Below, in pieces: positions 37,190 through 40,109 of a stretch of DNA of 40,109 nt (the first letter of the stretch is position 1; each line of letters begins with the position of its first letter). The position numbers and the translations under genes were made by a program. The stretch is from NCBI RefSeq assembly GCF_900094575.1, contig NZ_FMAE01000016.1, positions 1-40,109 of the forward strand, in the 5' to 3' direction. This DNA is from Bradyrhizobium yuanmingense (GTDB lineage: Bacteria > Pseudomonadota > Alphaproteobacteria > Rhizobiales > Xanthobacteraceae). The notes below the pieces were generated by a model. That model made no database searches, was not told the DNA's origin, and worked only from the letters and a program-made list of their open reading frames with translations.

Positions 37190-37480
37190 CATAGTAGTTC
37201 CCGCATTGGGTGTCCTGTGGGGTAACCTGAGAAAGAGGGCGGTGCGAGGAGGCTCTGAAATGCGGACGCGAGCAGGTGCAGGTAAGGTCCGCAGGTCTGC
37301 AAGGTGAGCGCCGGAGAGGCTTCAAACCTGATGCGGTGTCCGGCCTGGAAGGCTCGGACACTGTAAAATGGAGGCTGAAGCCTTGCACCGAAACGCTGCA
37401 GGAACCGTTTCGGTCGAGAAACGTGGGAGGCGGGGCAAATCGGAGCGACCGGGCATGACGGAGCACCGTCCCGACTAGTC
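37190..37480 (+). ncRNA. Structured RNA-like segment, possibly a group II intron 5' fragment
   Basis: The plus strand is rich in short perfect hairpins: GTGTCCGGCCT-N3-AGG-N2-CGGACAC near 37338-37364, CGAAACG-N10-CGTTTCG near 37388-37411, and GGCT-GAAGCC elements. It also contains GTGCGAGG (group II introns begin GTGYG) and purine-rich junctions such as GTAACCTGAGAAAG and GCAGGTCTGCAAGG. Two long overlapping minus frames are probably a side effect of this composition. No reverse transcriptase or domain V is present, so it would be only a fragment. The assignment is uncertain. Confidence 0.3.
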
Positions 37481-37685
37481 GCCGAAGCCGAACGCCTTCG
37501 CGTCAGGTCGAGCAGCAAAACCTGGGGCAGCCCGCCCGAGGCAAATGTGCGAACAGCACGTCAGAGTGAGACCGGCGCTCAAATGCGCCGATTCGCTGAG
37601 ATCTCCCGCCGCATGATCAAGTCGAGAGCTTTTCCCGCCTAGATAGCTGCGTTAAGAGATCCTCTCTTTAGTAGTGGAGGAAGTG

Positions 37686-37775
37686 ATGAGCCATGACCGG
37701 ATCGTTACGGCGGCCATCATCGCCGTTGGCGCTCTCAACACGGTGCTCGCAGCGATAGCGCTCTTGTCGTTCTGA
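37686..37775 (+). CDS. Very small membrane protein, 29 residues
   Basis: ATG 37686 is preceded by a strong ribosome binding site (GTGGAGGAAGTG). The product, MSHDRIVTAAIIAVGALNTV followed by LAAIALLSF, is one hydrophobic transmembrane helix with a short polar N-terminus. A hairpin terminator follows at 37801-37827. The clear SD, membrane helix and terminator support a real gene despite its size. Function unknown. Confidence 0.6.
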   Translation: MSHDRIVTAAIIAVGALNTVLAAIALLSF

Positions 37776-37800
37776 GCAGCGCAATTTTCTCATGCGACAG

Positions 37801-37827
37801 GAGGCCATCTCGATTGGCGGCCTCTTT
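37801..37827 (+). terminator. Rho-independent terminator after the 29-residue gene
   Basis: GAGGCC-N12-GGCCTC stem followed by TTTC, 25 bases after the stop of the small membrane protein gene. Confidence 0.55.
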
Positions 37828-38132
37828 CATTCACGCAGCGTCTCCGCGTATGGCCCGATCGCGTATACGGAACGCGGTCTCCGCTTGGTCCGCTTCGTGG
37901 CGCCAAGGATCATGCAGCCTATCTTCTTTTCAGCCCGCCGGTTCGAAATCGTGAGTAGGTCATCCGGTACCGGGTCTAGCGGCTTCGGGGTACCCGTCCA
38001 CCGCACCCGTTAAGAGAGTAGTTACCACTCACTGTCAGCATTTCCATATTAGGTCGCCATAGGCGGCAGCCAATCTGAGAACGTCTGATTTTCCGACACG
38101 CCCGGTTAGCGGTCTCTTTCAGGAGAGGCCCA

Positions 38133-38267
38133 ATGTTCAAGGGCTTCACGGTGGCAGTTGCGGCGCTGATTTCCACAGCGCAACTGGATCAATACCTCAC
38201 GCACGGTCGGTACACCGACGCGGCGATCGCTATGCTCCGGCACATCAGGCATGGGTTTGGCTTTTGA
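38133..38267 (+). CDS. Small hypothetical protein, 44 residues
   Basis: ATG 38133 follows AGGAGAGG at five bases. The product MFKGFTVAVAALISTAQLDQ, YLTHGRYTDAAIAMLRHIRH, GFGF has a hydrophobic N-terminal helix (export signal or anchor) and a short amphipathic tail ending in the aromatic GFGF. Small proteins of this pattern recur in Bradyrhizobium (family memory, no name). The same frame continues open after the TGA; see the next entry. Confidence 0.65.
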   Translation: MFKGFTVAVAALISTAQLDQYLTHGRYTDAAIAMLRHIRHGFGF

Positions 38268-38480
38268 GAAACCGGAACGCATCTGGAAAGCAATTCACGG
38301 GTTGATCTCGATGCGGAGGAGCAACGCGCCATAGCCATATTGGGAGCTGGGCTTTGTATCGAGCTGTGTGACCTGCTTGCTCTCCTGAGCTTGAGGCAGC
38401 TCGGTCTGATCGGAGTCTGCGATTTGAAAGCTGCCGCGCACGAGTTACGGAGGCGCGTTGTCTTGAGCGAACTCGGGTAA
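38268..38480 (+). pseudogene. Start-less open frame in phase with the upstream 44-residue gene
   Basis: Directly after TGA 38265-38267 the same frame stays open for 70 codons: SRVDLDAEEQRAIAILGAGL, CIELCDLLALLSLRQLGLIG, VCDLKAAAHELRRRVVLSEL, ending TAA 38478-38480. It is strongly protein-like (acidic, helical, Leu-rich) but has no ATG or plausible SD. It is probably the 3' part of a gene that lost its start. Confidence 0.35.
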
Positions 38481-39376
38481 CGATCAGGTGATGATCAGAT
38501 GATAAAAGTGCGGATCTAACATGACGGTGCGCGACAAGACGTTCTCACCGCGCCGATTTTTAGGTCCTCAGGGGGCTAAGGGCTGGATGGGGTCGACGAC
38601 GGAAGGGGCCGGCTCTGGTTGGGATTAATTGGGCGGTCAATTTGACCAAAGAGCAAGCCGATCGCCTCGCGGAGATTGAGTTGACGAGCACGAGCGGGAC
38701 TAGCGTAAGCCCGGTCAGAGCCTAGACAGCGAGACGGATGAGTGGACATCCTCTTCATCTTGCCGATCAACGCCGAAAAGACATACCGACACCGCCCGCC
38801 TAGCATGCTTCCTTCTTTGGACAGACTGATCTCGCGAACCGCCATCTCGCCCACAGCAAGAGCGTCAGTCACTCCAGGACTATGAACCTCAATCACTCTT
38901 TTGCGATCAGTCGCAGTTTGGATCGCCATGATCGACTCGACCAAGCCAAGCTTCCTAAGAGCGCAGTTCAAGCCAGACTCGAAAAGGTGTTGTTGGTCAC
39001 GAGCGAAATTGATGCCGGAAATCAGGCGCGAGATCGGCATAGCTGCGCTCCCGTGCTTGATCTGGCGGAAGCACAAAGAGTCTCTCAGACGCTGAAATAA
39101 GTCACGGACCCGCGATGATGTTTGTGGGCTGCACCTCCAGGAAATAGCAGTCATGGGACTCATAGTGCCGATCTCCATAGTAACACTTCGTCTCTAGGCG
39201 CAAAGTATTGACCATCCAGTCAGCACCGCTTCGGAGCCGAGTTTATGCTTAGGCGTTGCCGACAGATGCGCCTTCCTTCCGACGTGTCCGCTTTGGGCTG
39301 AAACCGGCAACCTCAACCCGAGCAGATGTCTTCCGCTTGGCCCTCGTCAGCCGACATTGCGTTATTGGTTCAAGCC
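38481..39376. other. No established gene
   Basis: A 200-codon minus frame at 38576-39178 is the longest, but its translation (SISLSKEGSMLGG-type mid-part flanked by Arg/Pro/Ser-rich ends) shows no motif and its start lacks an SD. I leave it uncalled. Confidence 0.35.
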
Positions 39377-39577
39377 CTAGATCATTTCCCTTTTGCCAAC
39401 TCGAAAGCTACGAACGTAATACCCCTGTCGCTGAACGGCCGACTTTATCTCGTCGCTGACTTTGAGAACTCTAGTTCTGCTCTTGTGCCATTTATTGGAA
39501 GAGTAAAGTGCGGGCATCTCAGAAGCGTTGCTTATGACGAGGAAGTCCCGCTTGCTATTGGAATAGACATCAAACAT
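39377..39577 (-). CDS. Small conserved-type hypothetical protein, 66 residues
   Basis: ATG 39577 has GAGGGTG six bases upstream. The product MFDVYSNSKRDFLVISNASE followed by SSNKWHKSRTRVLKVSDEIK and SAVQRQGYYVRSF fits a small protein pattern I remember from Bradyrhizobium genomes: an N-terminal YxxxKRDxLxI strand, a W-(R/H)KS-R-V turn and a conserved S-EI--AVQR-GYY-R end. No function is known. A plus-strand frame overlapping it (39326-39703) is considered the shadow. Confidence 0.6.
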   Translation of the reverse strand: MFDVYSNSKRDFLVISNASEMPALYSSNKWHKSRTRVLKVSDEIKSAVQRQGYYVRSFRVGKREMI

Positions 39578-39784
39578 GTCACCCTCGCAGAAATGTCGAG
39601 TAGAGCAAATATGTTTGGTAACGACCGTGTCAGCTGTAGTGCGCTGGGCCAGCGAGCGGGTGGTAGTCTGGGATGCCTGCTGGTTAGACTTCGCACCCAG
39701 TGAATGTCGGGGAAATGTTAGCGCGCCAACCGATCAGCTCAGATTTCTTTTTGCATGCTGTTTCCATGCCAGGCCAGTGTACTA

Positions 39785-40109
39785 GGGTCTGTACCTAATT
39801 AGCGAACTCTGATTCCCTGGCAGCGGGTTGATTCCACGCGGGGGACTTCGATGCGCAAAGGACTGTTCTGGCTCAACGACAAGCAATGGGCTCTGATAGA
39901 GCCGCATCTGCCAACGAACCAGACCGGACCGGTGCGCGATGACGATCGACGCGTCATCAGCGGTATCATTCACATGCTTCAGTGCGGCGCACGCTGGCGC
40001 GATTGCCCGCCCGACTATGGTCCGTACACGACGATCTACAATCGTTTCAATCGCTGGGCCAAGCGCGGACATTGGCGGGCGATCTTTGAAGCGCTCGCCC
40101 GCTGCGGCA
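39785..40109 (+). mobile_element. IS5-family (IS427-like) element, left part, cut by window edge
   Basis: The left end is placed at GGGTCTGTACC (39785), 66 bases before the transposase start, after a TA dinucleotide that may be the target duplication. The right end lies outside the window. Confidence 0.7.
39851..40109 (+). CDS. IS5-family transposase OrfA, partial
   Basis: Starts ATG 39851 with GGGGGA upstream. MRKGLFWLNDKQWALIEPHL, then DDDRRVISGIIHMLQCGARW, RDCPPDYGPYTTIYNRFNRW, KRGHWRAIFEALA is the DUF4096-type N-terminal region of IS427-group transposases, whose OrfA and OrfB are joined by frameshifting. The frame is open at the right edge. Confidence 0.92.
   Translation, partial: MRKGLFWLNDKQWALIEPHLPTNQTGPVRDDDRRVISGIIHMLQCGARWRDCPPDYGPYTTIYNRFNRWAKRGHWRAIFEALARCG

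Noticed and set aside
36975..37518. Two overlapping minus-strand frames of 163 and 176 codons
   Set aside because: No motif or SD; they overlap a hairpin-rich segment whose composition explains the absence of stops.
1..40109. CRISPR array, tRNA or rRNA genes, nod boxes
   Set aside because: No regularly spaced short repeats with unique spacers, no cloverleaf or rRNA signature, and no 47-bp nod-box pattern were seen; the only regular repeat is in-frame inside the SUMO-protease gene.

Overview
The window looks like part of a Bradyrhizobium-type symbiosis island. It is GC-rich but mosaic. Intact genes are separated by long non-coding stretches full of decayed insertion sequences (IS3, IS256, IS66 and IS5 families), frame-broken genes and a relaxase remnant. 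Four tts boxes (the sites bound by TtsI, activator of rhizobial type III secretion) each lie directly upstream of a large open frame. No type III apparatus genes, nod genes or nif genes are present, so this is an effector-bearing flank of an island, not its core. The organism is inferred from this content; there is no rRNA or marker gene.

Layout. Bases 1-4500: IS3 fragment, orphan LuxR-type regulator (minus), J-domain protein (minus) and a decayed IS256 transposase. Bases 4550-6190: tts box, a 457-residue predicted effector and a strong hairpin. Bases 6190-10080: mostly decayed DNA, with an IS3 remnant, a small SET-domain protein at 8670-9089 and the 3' end of an IS66 element. Bases 10174-13290: a NopD/XopD-like SUMO-protease effector (minus) with seven 49-residue repeats and its tts box. 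Bases 14443-16112: hipBA-type toxin-antitoxin pair with a cluster of operator palindromes. Bases 16113-18521: decayed DNA with a degenerate cobalamin-riboswitch-like stretch. Bases 18522-20430: prolyl oligopeptidase pseudogene with four frameshifts. Bases 21018-22715: outer-membrane beta-barrel protein. Bases 23759-25463: a degenerate direct repeat flanking a 195-residue predicted effector (minus) and its tts box. Bases 25546-26180: relaxase remnant. Bases 26472-27818: MHS-type MFS transporter. Bases 28214-28429: small predicted secreted cysteine peptide (minus). Bases 28834-31449: intact IS66-family element with 8-bp target duplications. Bases 32146-34428: a 737-residue predicted effector (minus) and its tts box. 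Bases 35555-36790: cytochrome P450 (minus). Bases 37190-39577: a structured RNA-like fragment and several very small genes. The right edge cuts an IS5-family element.

How it fits together. The four tts-box genes would be co-induced with the type III system by flavonoids through NodD and TtsI, and their products delivered into legume cells. Three of them (457 residues, 195 residues and the SUMO protease) share an MDP- N-terminus and a roughly 60-residue C-terminal-type module ending in an (I/V)H(H/N)P motif; the 195-residue protein appears to carry a second, weaker copy. This shared module, which I cannot match to a named domain, is the most interesting signal in the window. The remaining intact genes look like independent accessory cargo.
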